Shown here: positions 21,876 through 33,685 of the stretch, piece after piece | How the letters are laid out: every line of letters begins with the position of its first letter | How positions within the stretch are numbered: the first letter of the stretch is position 1 | Source: Limnanthes douglasii subsp. nivea | Taxonomy: Eukaryota; Streptophyta; Magnoliopsida; Brassicales; Limnanthaceae | Assembly: GCA_036936605.1 (NCBI GenBank) | Contig: JAUPFV010000002.1 | Coordinates: 319,130,893-319,194,892 of the forward strand | Direction: 5' to 3' | DNA length: 64,000 bases | Position numbers and translations under genes: made by a program | Notes under the pieces: generated by a model | The model's database searches: none | The model's input: the letters and a program-made list of their open reading frames with translations, nothing else | Told to the model about the DNA's origin: nothing

Positions 21876-24800
21876 CAGTTTGAGGGCCTTTCTGGGGGTG
21901 AGGGTGAAATTGATGACCCCAGAGAGACCCCCGGAGTGTTGATACCAGTTGAAGAGGTAGAAACGCACTGTTTGGAAGATGGGAAAAGTGTCAAGATAGG
22001 GTCTAAAATGCCACCTGTTTTGAAAGATCAAATGTTAAAGTTTTTGAAGAACCATCAGTACGTTTTTGCTTGGTGCAATGCTGATGTTACTGGAGTTCCA
22101 TCAGAAGTGATATCACACCACCTATCCGTCCGGAGAGATGTAGCTCCAGTGGTTCAAAAAAGAAGAGCTTTTTCCAAAGAAAAGGTTGATGTCATTGTGC
22201 AAGAGGTTGACAGGCTCACGAAGATGGGACACATCAAGGAGTCTCAATACCCTTTGTGGACTGCCAATCATGTCTTGGTGAAAAAGAAGAATGGCAAGTG
22301 GCGCATGTGCATTGACTTCACAGACCTCAATAGAGCTTGCCCAAAAGACTTGTATCCGGTCCCCCGAATTGATCAGTTAGTAGACTCTACCTCTGGGAAC
22401 AAGCTACTTTCCTTTATGGATGCTTTCTCCGGATACAATCAGATTCAAGTGGATCCAAAGGATCAAGAGCATACCACATTTGTCACAGACAGAGGTCTTC
22501 ATTGCTACAAAGTTATGCCATTTGGTTTGAAAAATGCTGGGGCTACTTATCAGAGGTTAGTCAACAAGGCATTTGTTGATCAAATTGGAAGAAATATGGA
22601 AGTGTACATTGATGACATGATGGTGAAGAGCGTACATGAGCAGTTGCACTTGTCCGATCTCCAAGAAACTTTTGCCAACTTGGTAAAAGTGAATTTGAAG
22701 TTAAACCCTGAAAAGTGTGTGTTCGGAGTACAGTCCGGGAAGTTTCTAGGCTATATCATAAGTGAGCATGAAATACAGCCCGATCTGGACCAGCTAAATG
22801 CTCTTTTTCAGATGGAACCTCCTCGAAACATCAAAGAAGTACAACGGTTAACGGGGAGGTTAGCTGCCTTAAACAGATTTATCTCAAGGTCTTCGGACAG
22901 GTGTGCTCCTTTCTTTCAAACTTTGAAGGGTGCGAAGGGCTTTGATTGGACCCCGCAGTGCGATGAGGCTTTCAATAAGATCAAGAAACACTTGGCAGTT
23001 TCAAGTTGTGCCATCAGTGCTGTGTTGGTAAGAGAGGTCGATAGTCATCCCCATCCAGTGTACTACATCAGCAAAAGCTTGATAGATGCATAGAAGCGTT
23101 ACTTGAAACTCGAAAAGTTAGCATTAGCCTTGGTGATAGCAGCCAGGAAGATGAGGCCTTATTTCCAGGCTCATCCCATCATCGTCCGGACTTCTTTTCC
23201 CTTGAAGAATGTCCTTAAAAAAGCAGACATTTCGAGCAGAATGACTAAGTGGTCAGTAGAGTTGGGGGACTTTGACATAGACTTTGCTCCCCGAACAGCA
23301 GTCAAAGCCCAAGCTGTGGCTGATTTTCTGGTCGAATTACACTCTGACAGGGATTCGGAGCAAGCTACTGATATAAAAGATAAAAAAGTATGGGTCGTCC
23401 GAACAGATGGTGGATCTAGCACTATGGGATGTGGTGCAGGGGTATGCTTAACTTCCCCATATGAAGACAAAATGTACCAGGCTATTTGTTTTGCTTTTAG
23501 GGCATCTAATAACGAGTCCGAATACGAAGCACCTATAGCTGGGCTAAAATTGTCCTACATTTGTGGGGCTAAGAGGGTCAAGCTGTTAAGCGACTCCCAA
23601 CTGATTATCCACCATGCCCAAGGCCAGTCTGAGGCTAAGAATGAGCAACTTGTGAAATATTTACTCCTCCTCAAAAATGAAGCGCTTAAGTTTAAAAGTG
23701 TTGTCTATGAACACATTCCCCGGGCAGAAAATGAGCTAGCAGACTCACTGGCAACCATAGCATATACGGAGTCATATCCGTGGATCCATGTGCCTGAAAG
23801 CCCCTCCATTCAACTTTGTAAGGGTAAAGAAGAGGAGATTTTTGAAATACAAGCAAAACAACCTCAAGACTGGAGATTTCCTCTCATGCAATATCTCTCC
23901 GATGGTGTTGTGCCTCCGGATAAGTCACAAGCCAGAACATTGAAACACAAGGCTCGTTGTTTCATCATATTGAGAGAAGTGTTATACAAGAAGTCTTACA
24001 GTAAACCTCTCCTGCGCTGTTTGGGGGATGAAGAATCACAAATGGTCCTCTCCGAATTGCACAATGGTGAGGGGTCAGCCCATTGTGGGTTTAGAGCTTT
24101 GACAAGAAGGGTTTTACTCTCCGGTTATTATTGGCCATCAATCATGAAAGATGCTAAGGAGTTAGTAAAAAGGTGTGACCCATGCCAGAGGTACAGCAAT
24201 GAAATTCATGTACCAGCCATTCCTTTAGAATCAATTTCTGAGCCTATTCCTTTTTCTCGATGGGGATTGGATCTAGTGGGGCCTCTCCCTGTGGCGTCCG
24301 GAGGACGCAAAACTATAATTGTGGCCATTGACTACTTCTCGAAGTGGATAGAAGCAGCCTCTCTGGCAGGGACAACATCAAAAGCTGTTATAAAATTCAT
24401 TCTATCCAACATATGTTGCAGATTTGGTGTCCCACAGAAAATAACAACAGACAATGGGCCACAATTCGACAATAGAGAAATGGAGAGCTTCTGTGCCTCA
24501 AGGGGTATACAGCATTGTTTTTCTTCACCTTTCCACCCACAAGCAAATGGGCAGGTTGAAGTGGCTAATAGAATTATACTGTCCGGTTTAAAGAAGAATT
24601 TGGAAGGGGCTGCTTGGAAGTGGCCTAGTTATTTACAAGAGGTCTTGTGGGCCTACCGGACAACACCTGGGGCTGCAACGCAAGAATCACCTTTTGCCTT
24701 GGTCTATGGGATGGATGCAGTAGCTCCCATAGAAGCAACTCTCCCCTCTTTTCGTGTTCATAACTTCTCCGAACATGCTAATGAGATGGCAATCAGAGGT

Positions 24801-25106
24801 CAACTTGATTTGATAGAAGAAAGACGAGTTAAAGCTCACCTTAGAGTTGCACACTATCAAGGCTTGATGAGGAGCAAGTTTGCTTCCAAAGTCAAAAGAA
24901 GAGATTTCCAACCAAGGGACAAAGTATTAAGGAAGGTCTTCTTACACACTAAAGAAAAGCTCTTCGGAAAGCTGGCCCCAACTTGGGAGGGTCCGTATAT
25001 GGTTGTTGAAAGAATTAAGCCTGGAACTTATTGGTTGGAAGACAAAGATGGCAGAGTTTTAACTCATCCTTGGAATATTGAGCATCTCCGGATGTACTTG
25101 GAATAA
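21876..25106 (+). pseudogene. Reverse transcriptase, dual RNase H and integrase of element C
   Basis: RT at 22190-22900: KKKNGKWRMCIDFTDLNRAC, FMDAFSGYNQIQVDPKDQEH, and catalytic YIDDMM near 22608. An in-frame deletion of about 66 bases relative to E falls at the RT/RNase H border (about 22996). TAG 23092-23094 breaks the first RNase H. The long frame 23103-25106 then holds the rest of RNase H 1, RNase H 2 (23390-23770: DGGSSTMGCGAGV, SNNESEYEA, DSQLIIHHA) and a full integrase. The integrase has HNGEGSAHCGF...CDPCQRY, DYFSKWIEAA, TDNGPQFDN, FHPQANGQVEV, and ends NIEHLRMYLE at TAA 25106. No chromodomain. Confidence 0.9.
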
Positions 25107-25149
25107 CACTTGTGTAAATATTTACTTGTTTAAACATCCATGTAAATAT

Positions 25150-25203
25150 TTGGGGGCATACTCTTTCCTCCCCGGTGGCACGGAGAGGTTTTAATGAGGT
25201 GTC
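25150..25203 (+). other. Conserved post-integrase block (element C)
   Basis: GGGGGCATACTCTTTCCT, CCCCGGTGGCACGGAGAGG, TTTTAATGAGGTGTCC. CCTCCCC and GGAGAGG could pair at six of seven positions. 25204-25599 holds no gene, only short repeated phrases such as TTTAAACTCT and CCTTCCAAGGACTTT. Confidence 0.6.
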
Positions 25204-25599
25204 CGGGCTGTTAAATAAAATTTGATGCATTCTTAAAAAATTTCTAAGTGTTTTTAAAGTTTTGTCCCTTGTCATACTATCCGGACTGAAATATCTAAGG
25301 GCTATTTAAACTCTAGCCGGAGAATTTAAACACTCTCACAATGCAACAACTAAAGGCTACTTAAACTCTGGCTATCAAAATTAAAATGAACAATGAAATA
25401 AGATGATGGTTGCACAAAACAGAGATATTCATTGAATGAAATAACTTAAACTTGCATTGGCTTTCCAAGGACTTTTAAATAGTCAAGATACAACACAAAA
25501 AACCTGTCCGGTCGAGCACCGGACACCATTACAAAAAAGAGTGCCTTGGCCTTCCAAGGACTTTAGTTTGAATAAAAAATAAACAAACTAAATCATAAG

Positions 25600-28562
25600 T
25601 TAAGGTTGAGCCTTTGAAGATGGCTCACCTTCATACACTTCCTTGCCTTTGAAGTCGCATTTCCCTTCGTCTACCTTCTTACCTTTGGGATCGCCTTTCT
25701 CTTCATCATCGGATGAGGACGCACTTGAGACTACATCTTGATCCTCTTCGGCCATTGTATGATATGGAAGGTCATCATCGTCTACATAACGCCACAAGTC
25801 CCCTAGGTTCCTCTTCGGATATTTTTCATGAAAGAGTAGAACCATGTCGGACTTCACTTTCTCAATCAATAGCTCTTCACTTTTAATCATCTGGTTGGCA
25901 TAAGCATTGATCTTGGCTTGGATCGTAGCCTCTTGATCCCTTAGCAACGTATTTTTCTCTTCGGCAGCCTTGGACACTGCACTCTCAAGGGCAATCTTAT
26001 CAGTAGTTAGGTTGGTGATGATCTTGTCTTTTGCCTTGGTCTCTTCTTTTGAGGCAGTAAGGTCTTTCTCCACTCCGGACAGCTTTTCCCGGAGGTCTCT
26101 GATGGTTTCCTCTAGAGTAGAAACTTTTGTGTCGCTTTCCTCCTGATTCTTCTTCAACTCCTCATTTGCTTCCTTTAGCATGTCAGCATTGGCAGTAGCA
26201 GTGCAAAAATCTTCGGACAACTTTTCCTTCTCAGACTTAAGGTCTTTGATGGTGTCTGCTAGACTCCGAACTTGTCTTTCCAATGTAAGTACCGGCTGCA
26301 CATTGCTTAGCAAGGAGTGAACTATGGTGTCCTTTTCACTAGAGATGATGAAAGTCTTACCATTGAAGTTGACAGTGTTAGAGCTGCTCGGAGGAATGTA
26401 AGGCCCTGCGAAGTCGTCTCTGGGGAGGTTGAGGAAGTATTCGCCAAGTTCACCAAGACCGGTGATGTCTACTTCATCAATGTTAAGCTCTCCTCCCTCA
26501 ACTTCATCAGTATGAAAGTCCCTTGGGATCTCTTCAGCATGTGTTGGGTCAGAAGGGTCAGCCTGAACAGAAGGCTACGGATCCCGGAGAGCAAGCTCAT
26601 CTCCCTTAGCAGTCTTTTTCTTCTTGGCTGCCCGGTCTGCCCCTTCACTCCCCTGCTTGCGATTCCTCTTGGAAGCTCTTGGAGGTTTTGGGAGGTCGGC
26701 TTCCTGCCTTTCGGTATCTTGCTCCACTACCTGCAAAAGAGCAACATCGATTTGGCTCTGAGTCGGCCCCTCCGGGTCTGTTGGAGCATCCTTCTCAGCA
26801 TCAGCAGGATTAGCATCGCTCACCACCTTCTTGCCTTTCTTCTTGCCCTTCATTTTGCTTGGGGATTTGGCCCGACCTGGCAGGAAGAGTGTCCCATCTG
26901 CTTCATGGCTCCTCTTAAGCACAGTGTCCGGAGAAGGCTGGGTGGTGAGCTCCTCCCAAGCTAAATCTCTCCGACTTGTGGTATTCCACAGGTGAGACCT
27001 TGCCAGATTTCCACTTGTGAAAGCATTGTGGAATCGGTTCCCCCAGTTCTCTGCGGCCCAGGCATTGATTTTGCCACAAGCGACCTGTCCGGCCTTCAAG
27101 TAATCACCGAACTCCTTAGGCAGTTCTATTAAGACAAAAGAAAGACCAATTAATTTAAATCAACTATGAAAAGGAAGAAGTAGACAAAGATTTAAAGTGA
27201 GAAACTTACGGTCACTCCTCCACCTGCTTCTGAGGAGGCTTGGGTTCACTCCGGACTTGATCTTCTGTCCGTTTTCCCAAGCGCCACTGACAAACAAAAA
27301 CTGGCTCCTCCATTTGCTCTTAGACTCCAACAGATCATCAACAGCTTTGAGATCATTCCCCATATTGAAGTGATAGAAGGGGAATTGGTGATGTTTGAAA
27401 AGATTGGCCACTGCTGCAAATTCTTCCATAGGAAGAGGGATCCCGGACAGCCTTGATGCCATGAAGCATGACATCAGAGTATACCAGCCGTTGGGGCTCA
27501 GCTGGCTCGGACAGAGTTTGACCAGATGAAAATATCTGACAATCTCTTGGTCCAGTGGGAATCTGAGTCCCCAATTAAATAGCTCCGTGAAGATGACTAT
27601 TTTATTCAGCTTGCAATCCATAGGAGTTTCAGGATCTATGGGAATCCTTATCTTCACATTTTCTGGGATCCCCCATTTTGTGTGCATTCGACCTAGTTCA
27701 GCCGTATGGATGAAAGCATACTTGGTCTTCTGTAAGGCCAAGAGATATTTAAGTTCAACCCTGTGAAAACAAGGCCCTACCTTCCCTTTGAGACACTCCG
27801 GCAGCTCCGGATGCCTCAAGCATAGTTTTTCTTTGCCCTTATCTTTTTTGGCAGCAGCAGTGTTACTAGTCTGACCGGATGGCTCAGACTCAAAAGGGAC
27901 TTCTTCAACAGAGTCCTCCATTCTTTCCTCCATGATCGTAGGAGGAATATCAGTGGCCCGGGGAGAATTCAAACTTGGCTCAGCATGGCTTCCGGACTGC
28001 TGGTTTTCTGTGTTTTCTTGACTTCTAGTCTCAGGCTGGGGCTCTGAGGCAGAAGTCTCTCTTTGGAGTGCTGGGCTGCTAGCCTCTGGACCGGGTAGTC
28101 TTTCCCGGGGAGCTCTGATAGGCACTCCAGACCCAGAACTGCTATTTTTTCCCCCGATTTTGAGGGAGTGTTCTTAGAGGCTTGCCCCTTAACCAGCCGG
28201 CTTGTCCTCTTAACAACCAGTTTCTCCGGAGAGTGCTCTGTGTCTGATCCCATTGCGAGAAAAGTGGAAGGTTTGCTAAAACTTGTGACTGTAAATCCTG
28301 GCTCGACAGTAGGCACTGATTCTTGAACAGAGGAACCAGAGATGATGGGGGAAAGGCTAGGTTGGAATAACTTTCTAGGCTTAGTGCCTTTGGAGGAAGA
28401 AGATCCTCGATCTGACTCTGCAGCAGAAGAGATTGGTCTGTCGACAGGAGAAGTAGGTAACCCAGCTGCGATTCGTCTTTCCTTCTCGACTTTTTGTGCC
28501 TTCTCCAACTCAAAAAGGTTGAGCCACCCGCCTTTGATCAATGCAGTCCTTGCTGTAAACAT
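25600..28562 (-). pseudogene. Antisense accessory gene of element C (PF04195-like, spliced, frame-broken)
   Basis: Reads on the - strand from ATG 28562 (MFTARTALIKGGWLNLFELE). A Ser-rich region with a one-base slip near 28140 follows, then the PF04195-like domain at 27860-27260 (FTELFNWGLRFPLDQEIVRY, PSQLSPNGWYTLMSCFMASR). A phase-1 intron at 27209-27126 (GTAAGT...TAG, 84 bases) joins exons in frame. Exon 2 has KKKGKK and KKKK patches and SQIDVALLQVVEQ, then a stop and slip near 26575. The coiled coil is at 26260-25860. The tail has FHEKYPKRNLGDLWRYV, then an acidic end at 25600. Possibly nuclear from its basic patches; function unknown. Confidence 0.8.
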
Positions 28563-28660
28563 AAACTACCAAGAAAATCTTTGCTTTAGAGAGAGAAAGC
28601 TCTAAGTAAATGTGCAGAGTAAATATGAAAGAGATAGTAAAACAGTAGAATGTGAGTCTG

Positions 28661-28670
28661 AATTTATAGT
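28661..28670 (-). promoter_or_regulatory. TATA box of the antisense gene (element C)
   Basis: ACTATAAATT on the - strand, 99 bases upstream of ATG 28562. A CTTTCTCTCTCTAAAG tract lies between. E has the same sequence at the same spacing. Confidence 0.65.
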
Positions 28671-28985
28671 AAATCTGAAAAAGCAGTTGATTCCTAGGAG
28701 AATTCGAAAAGTTTGGCAATGATTAAAAGACTGCGCTGATGTCACCATGTGTAATTAAAGAGGTTGCTTTTCGAAGAAGATGGGTTCGAAATTCAAGGTG
28801 AAAAAACGGCTAAAGCAACCAATCAGAGCGTCACGAACTCTGGCAAAAACCGTTTTGAATTCGTAAAGCTTTATCTGTCCGGGTAAACCCATAGACCTGT
28901 CCGGATTGAAAACTACTTCTGACGTCGAACTGTTTTTCAGGTCTCTGACAAGAATACTTGCTCAAACACCTAAAAAAAGGGCTCC

Positions 28986-29417
28986 TGATGAGTCTGAATT
29001 CAGCATGCTCCCCGGACAGGGACAGATCAGTCTAAGGCCTCCGGACCGGACAAATCGGACAGATCACATGGACCGGACAGATCACTTTGAACACAATGAC
29101 CATAGGACTGTTCGAACTATGACAAAAGTACTAAAAAACCAAAACACTTCTTGACTAAGCTACTTGCTCTCCTACTTAGAGCTCATGGGTCTTTGAACAT
29201 GACCCGGGTCCATTAAACATGACCCGAAGGCCCATAAGGGCCCAAACATCACACTATAAATACCCAACCACCTGCATTAACTATAGGTAATGAAAATTAA
29301 CTGCTACCAAGCTGCTTAATTATCTCTCTACTCTCTAAACACTTAAACACCCACACACCACCATAAAACACCACCTGAAATTACCAGCCTACCCTCAGGC
29401 GATTATTATCCTTACCA
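28986..29417 (+). repeat. 3' LTR of element C
   Basis: Preceded by the purine tract AAAAAAAGGGCTCC. Runs from TGATGAGTCTGAATTC to ATCCTTACCA, TATA box at 29254-29262. It carries the 20-base segment missing from the 5' LTR. Confidence 0.93.
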
Positions 29418-31142
29418 GAAACAAAATTTCATCTTTATCTATGGAGCATGGGAAAATGGCAAGGAAATATCTGAAGCGAACCCATCAAAACTAAATCACA
29501 TCTAGAGAAGCAATGGTAAGTACTTCGAATCTCTATTGTCCTTCTCGTCTTCTTCGTTTATTAATTATTTGTATAATTATTTCAGTAATTTCGAGGCGAT
29601 ATGCTATTCGTCGGCCAGCAGCCAAGGACATTTCAAGAAGCTTGTCGTTTGTGCTGAAAAAGAATGGGACAATGCTTTCCACAATGCCTCCCACCCAATC
29701 AAATTTCTCAACATTCATCTATTCCTAATCACATCGGGAGCCTTGCCTCCTCAAAATTTAATGAGCGAGCCTAATCCTCACCATGCTTGTAAAAGGTTAG
29801 TTCAACCTGACTGCAAGGTATTCCTCCCTATCTGTAACAGATCAGAAAGTCATTTGCCTTAGAAGAAAAAATAAAAGGAAAAAAAACAAAAAGAAGAATA
29901 AAAAGGCAGCTATCACATCTAGTGTTAGCTCTTCCACACAACCAAAACCTAAACCTCGCAATAGAAAAACAGGAGAACAAAATCTTTCACCAATTGAAGA
30001 AGAAGAGCGAGAACCTTCTTCAAAGAAAATAAAAGCTTCCAGTAGTCCTCATGGAAAGAAAAAGAAAGAGTCCAAAATCACTGAATATGCTTTAGTCGAT
30101 GAGGAAGAAGTCACACCTACTGAAAATCAGCGAAATTCTCCACTCGAAGAGCAAACCAACAATAATGATGCTCCAATTATTATTGAATATAATGCTGATA
30201 ATGGGAATCAAAACATTGACCACTTCGACCCTGACGGCTTCATAAATTTCCACGAGTCGCAAGAGCTTGCTGGAGAAGACGATCATGTCCTCTAAGACAT
30301 TCAGACTCGTATGCACCACTTCAGGAGAACAGTGAGAGTCGAAGCGTCTCCAGAAATCATCTGTCCCTCTGTTCCAACTACTACCTTGAACATGATTCCT
30401 TGTTAATCTCAACAGATATTCCTCTTCCACCACCCAATCCTGAAATCATTGCTTCACTCCAACCGTTTGCCGATATCAACAACGCAGCAAAAATACTTGC
30501 TTCCCAAGTCGATAATTCTCAAGATCATCTGAATCAACTAGCCAAAGACATGGTCCGCTACAAAGGACTTTTCGAATATGGAAAACAACTTAGGGAAAAT
30601 TTTCAAGGCAAGTTAGTCGAGCAATTCCATATGTTCGAATTAGAAAGGTCTGAGCTTATTCGAGGTGCCCTTTTTATAAAAGTCATCTGCAAACAACACA
30701 TTTTTCCGAAAAAGAGAAGTTGACTGCCTCACATCAAAATAAGATGGATAAGCTTGAAGCTAAACGTGCTGATGATCTAACTGCTGAAAGGGTCAAATTT
30801 GAAGGTCTCCAAAATTATCTTGATTTTAGCGAAGCAAAAAATAAAGAATTGACCGATGAGATAACCAAGTTAAAGAATGATTTTGAGAAGGAAAATGAAG
30901 CTGTTGTTGTTGTTGCCGAAGCTGAATGTTCTAAAAACATGCTGGCTGCCATTAACAATGGCAAAGAAGAGACAACCATCACTCTTCTCCAAGAAATTCA
31001 TGCAACTTATCCAAGAATTAACCTCTCAAGTTTTTGGAACGACATTCCCATCGAACAGCATCAAAGTGAAGACTTTGATCATATCCCTGACTCATCATCA
31101 TCAGAGGAAGAATCATCTGAGGATGATGAGCCGTCTAAATAA
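29418..31142 (+). pseudogene. Antisense gene of element D, segment 3 (end of exon 1, intron, exon 2)
   Basis: After element C the D gene resumes in the FIFIYGAWENGKEI stretch, homologous to FLFVSGAWENGQKI in C. A GTAAGT...TTTCAG intron lies at 29516-29585 (70 bases, phase 1), at the position seen in A, C and E. Exon 2 continues with AEKEWDNAFHNA and a lysine-rich patch (29860-29920). An acidic region with NIDHFDPDGFINFHES follows, then a coiled coil (30440-30940) and a tail with HATYPRINLSSFW and a Ser/Glu/Asp-rich end at TAA 31142. Frame slips near 29635 and 30720 and stops near 29510 and 30296 show decay. Confidence 0.72.
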
Positions 31143-31673
31143 ATTTATTGCTCTTTAAACATATCATTTTTGTACTTGTCAAATTAAAAACTTTCTTATT
31201 GTACTTTTAATAATTAATCTAATTGAAAATGTTTTGCTTATTTTTCGTTTTTATCATTTTCATAAATTATTCAACGCTAACAATCCTAAAATAGGTATGA
31301 TAACTTTTTAAATATAACTCCTTAAATATGATAATGCACTTCGAAATTCACACAATACATAACTACAAATTATAAGTATACCACTTCGAATACCTCAATG
31401 TAGTTAGCGAATGTTATAGTTCAAAAAAACCATGGCTTGTCTGGTGAACGTTGCACTTCAAAAAAAATACAATGCATTATTGAGCATTGTACTCCGAAAA
31501 AAATCATAATGTATTTATTGAACATAGTATCTCGAAAATGGTTGTTTCTTCGAAAAGTGTAATTAAACACTTCGGAACATTCTACTTTTAACCAACCTCA
31601 AAGATGATCAATCTTTGAAAAGTTGTTAAGCTAGTTTTTAAAAAGCACTTGTAAACAACCATTGGCCAAAAAT
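31143..31673. repeat. Convergent gap of element D with degenerate repeats
   Basis: No gene is visible. Two to three degenerate units resembling CACTTCAAAAAAAATACAAT with TTATTGAGCATTGTA-type ends lie at 31445-31545. The stretch is rich in TTCGAA. This is the gap between the end of D's antisense gene and the end of D's integrase, where A, B and F carry tandem arrays. Confidence 0.4.
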
Positions 31674-33685
31674 TCATTTTATTGATAATATTGAATATTT
31701 ACATAGCACATCGTTAAAACCCTTATGGGCCAACAGGGTAGGAAAGAGTGCGTCATTCAATAGTAAAAAATCCAAAATACAAAGATAAATATATTCCCAA
31801 TAAAGCTTCAAATGCTGTATATTCCATGGGTGTTGAAGCATCCTCCTTTCAAAATCACAAAGACGATAAGACTTGGGATTTATCCTTTCAACAACCATAT
31901 AATGCATTTTCTAATTCAGAGCCATTTTTCCAAGGCTTTTCTCCTTTGTATGTAAGAACACTTTTCTCAACACTTTATCGCCTTCTTTAAATTCACTTCT
32001 TTTCACCTTCGAATCATATCTGATCCCCATAAGAGTTTGGTAATTAATTACATTCAAATGAGCTCGAACTCTTTTCTCCTCAATCAAATCTAAATTCGTC
32101 CGTTTAAATTCATCATTAGATCTTTCAAAATATTGATTTATCCTAAAAGATGACATCGTAGATTCTACGGGGATGACTGCATCCATTCCATATGCTAAAG
32201 CAAAAGGAGTTTCTTTTGTAGCTTCTTTAGGAGTTGTCCGATAAGCTCAAAGCACCTCTTGCAAATAATTTGGTCATTTTCCTGCTGCCACTGTCAAGTT
32301 TTTCTTCAAGCCATCTAAAATTGTTCTTTCTGTCACCTCGAGTTGTCCATTAGCTTGAGGATGAAAAAGCTTCGAAAAACATTATTGAATTCCTTTCGAC
32401 GTGCAAAACAAAGTCATATCTTTATTGTTAAATTGAGGGTCATTATCTATCGTAATTCTCCGAGGAACTCCATAACGACAACAAATACTATTTACAATAA
32501 ACTTGATCATATCTTCTGCCTTTGTTCATGATAGTGGCTCTGTCTCGGTCCATTTTGTAAAATAATTCATTGCTACAATTATCATTCGGCTTCCTCCAGA
32601 GGCCATTGGCAAAAGCCCCACTAGATCAATCCCTCATCTATCAAATGGTATAGCCTCGTTTATAGACATAAGTGGCACTGATGGCCTATGGATAGCATTA
32701 GAAAATCTTTGACAAGTATCACAACTTCGAACTAAATTCTTAGCATCATTAATGATTGTAGGCCTTTAGAATCCCGTAAATAAAACTCGTCGTGTTAAAG
32801 CTTTAAACCCGCAATGAGTTGAACTTCACCATCATGTAATTCTGATAACACCTCATGTGATTCTTGCTTGTCTAGACATCATAATAATGTCCTGCTTAAT
32901 GCCATTTTATACAATATACCATCTAACACTATATATCCAAAGGCTTTACCTCTCAATTTTTTGGCCAACCTCGTATCATCTGGTAATATCCCTCGAGTCA
33001 AAAAAATTAAGAATATATGCTCGCCAATCGCCTTTAATAGCATCAGATGTGCCAAAGAACTTCTCTATATATTTTCACTGACTAGATTGAGTAACAATTG
33101 GAGGATTTTCTTGTAGAAAAATCCAAGGATGTTCCTTCTTATAAGCAATATTTGTTAAAGAATCAGCCACCATGTTACTCTCTCGACCAATATATTCAAC
33201 AACAACATTATCGATAAATTCTGAAGTTCCGAAAGATATAAAATCAAACGATCCTTTCTTGTTTTAGAAAATCCAGATACTTGATTTGCTAACAATTGAG
33301 AATCTATTTCCAAGCGTACTGAAGTTGCTTCACAAACTTTGCCAATCTTAAACCTACCAAATCAGCTTCATATTCAGCCTCATTGTTCGAAGCGTGAAAA
33401 CCAAATTTAATAGATTGATTCATCGTCTCTCCAGTTGGGGCTATTAACTGAACCCCAGTACTGCACCCTGAAACACTAGACCTTCTATCTGTTCAAACAA
33501 TCCATCTAGAATTTACTGGTGTGGCTTCCTTACTTTCTTTCACATCTGATCTGCTCGAATGGAATTCAACAAAAAAATTTGCGAATGGTTGCACTTTTAT
33601 TACAGTTTGAAATGTGAACAAATTATCACAATCCTCCAACTCCACTGACCACTTGGTCATTCTCCCAGAAATGTCAGGTCGTTGT
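31674..33685 (-). pseudogene. Integrase and RNase H of element D (broken), left of the E insertion
   Basis: On the - strand. The integrase C-terminus (IQHLKLYWEY, expected stop lost) is at about 31800, and ALVYGMD-type and WAYRTTP-type motifs lie near 32200. The TDNDPQFNN-like core motif is near 32430, and the zinc domain with CDTCQRF near 32715. The second RNase H spans about 33120-33480, with SNNEAEYEA near 33375. The end of the first RNase H (GRMTKWSVEL) is at 33650. Stops and slips are frequent. E cuts the reading at 33685, inside GTTGT, and it resumes at 43905. The post-integrase block (CCTACCCTGTTGG...AAGGGTTTT) is at about 31713-31752. Confidence 0.78.

Larger units (their letters stand above)
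19049..29417 (+). mobile_element. Element C: young Tat-like Ty3/gypsy retrotransposon
   Basis: Two closely matching LTRs bound it: 19049-19460 and 28986-29417. Flanking GAAAC copies (19043-19047 and 29418-29422) suggest the target duplication, with one extra C at 19048. The order is PBS, gag, protease, amber codon, RT, RNase H, second RNase H, integrase, antisense gene, polypurine tract (28972-28985), LTR. It is the same family as E, on the opposite strand. Few LTR differences mean a recent insertion. Confidence 0.94.

Noticed and set aside
26317..26964. 215-residue + strand frame
   Set aside because: It is the complement of element C's antisense gene, which has recognisable homologues in E, A and D on the other strand.
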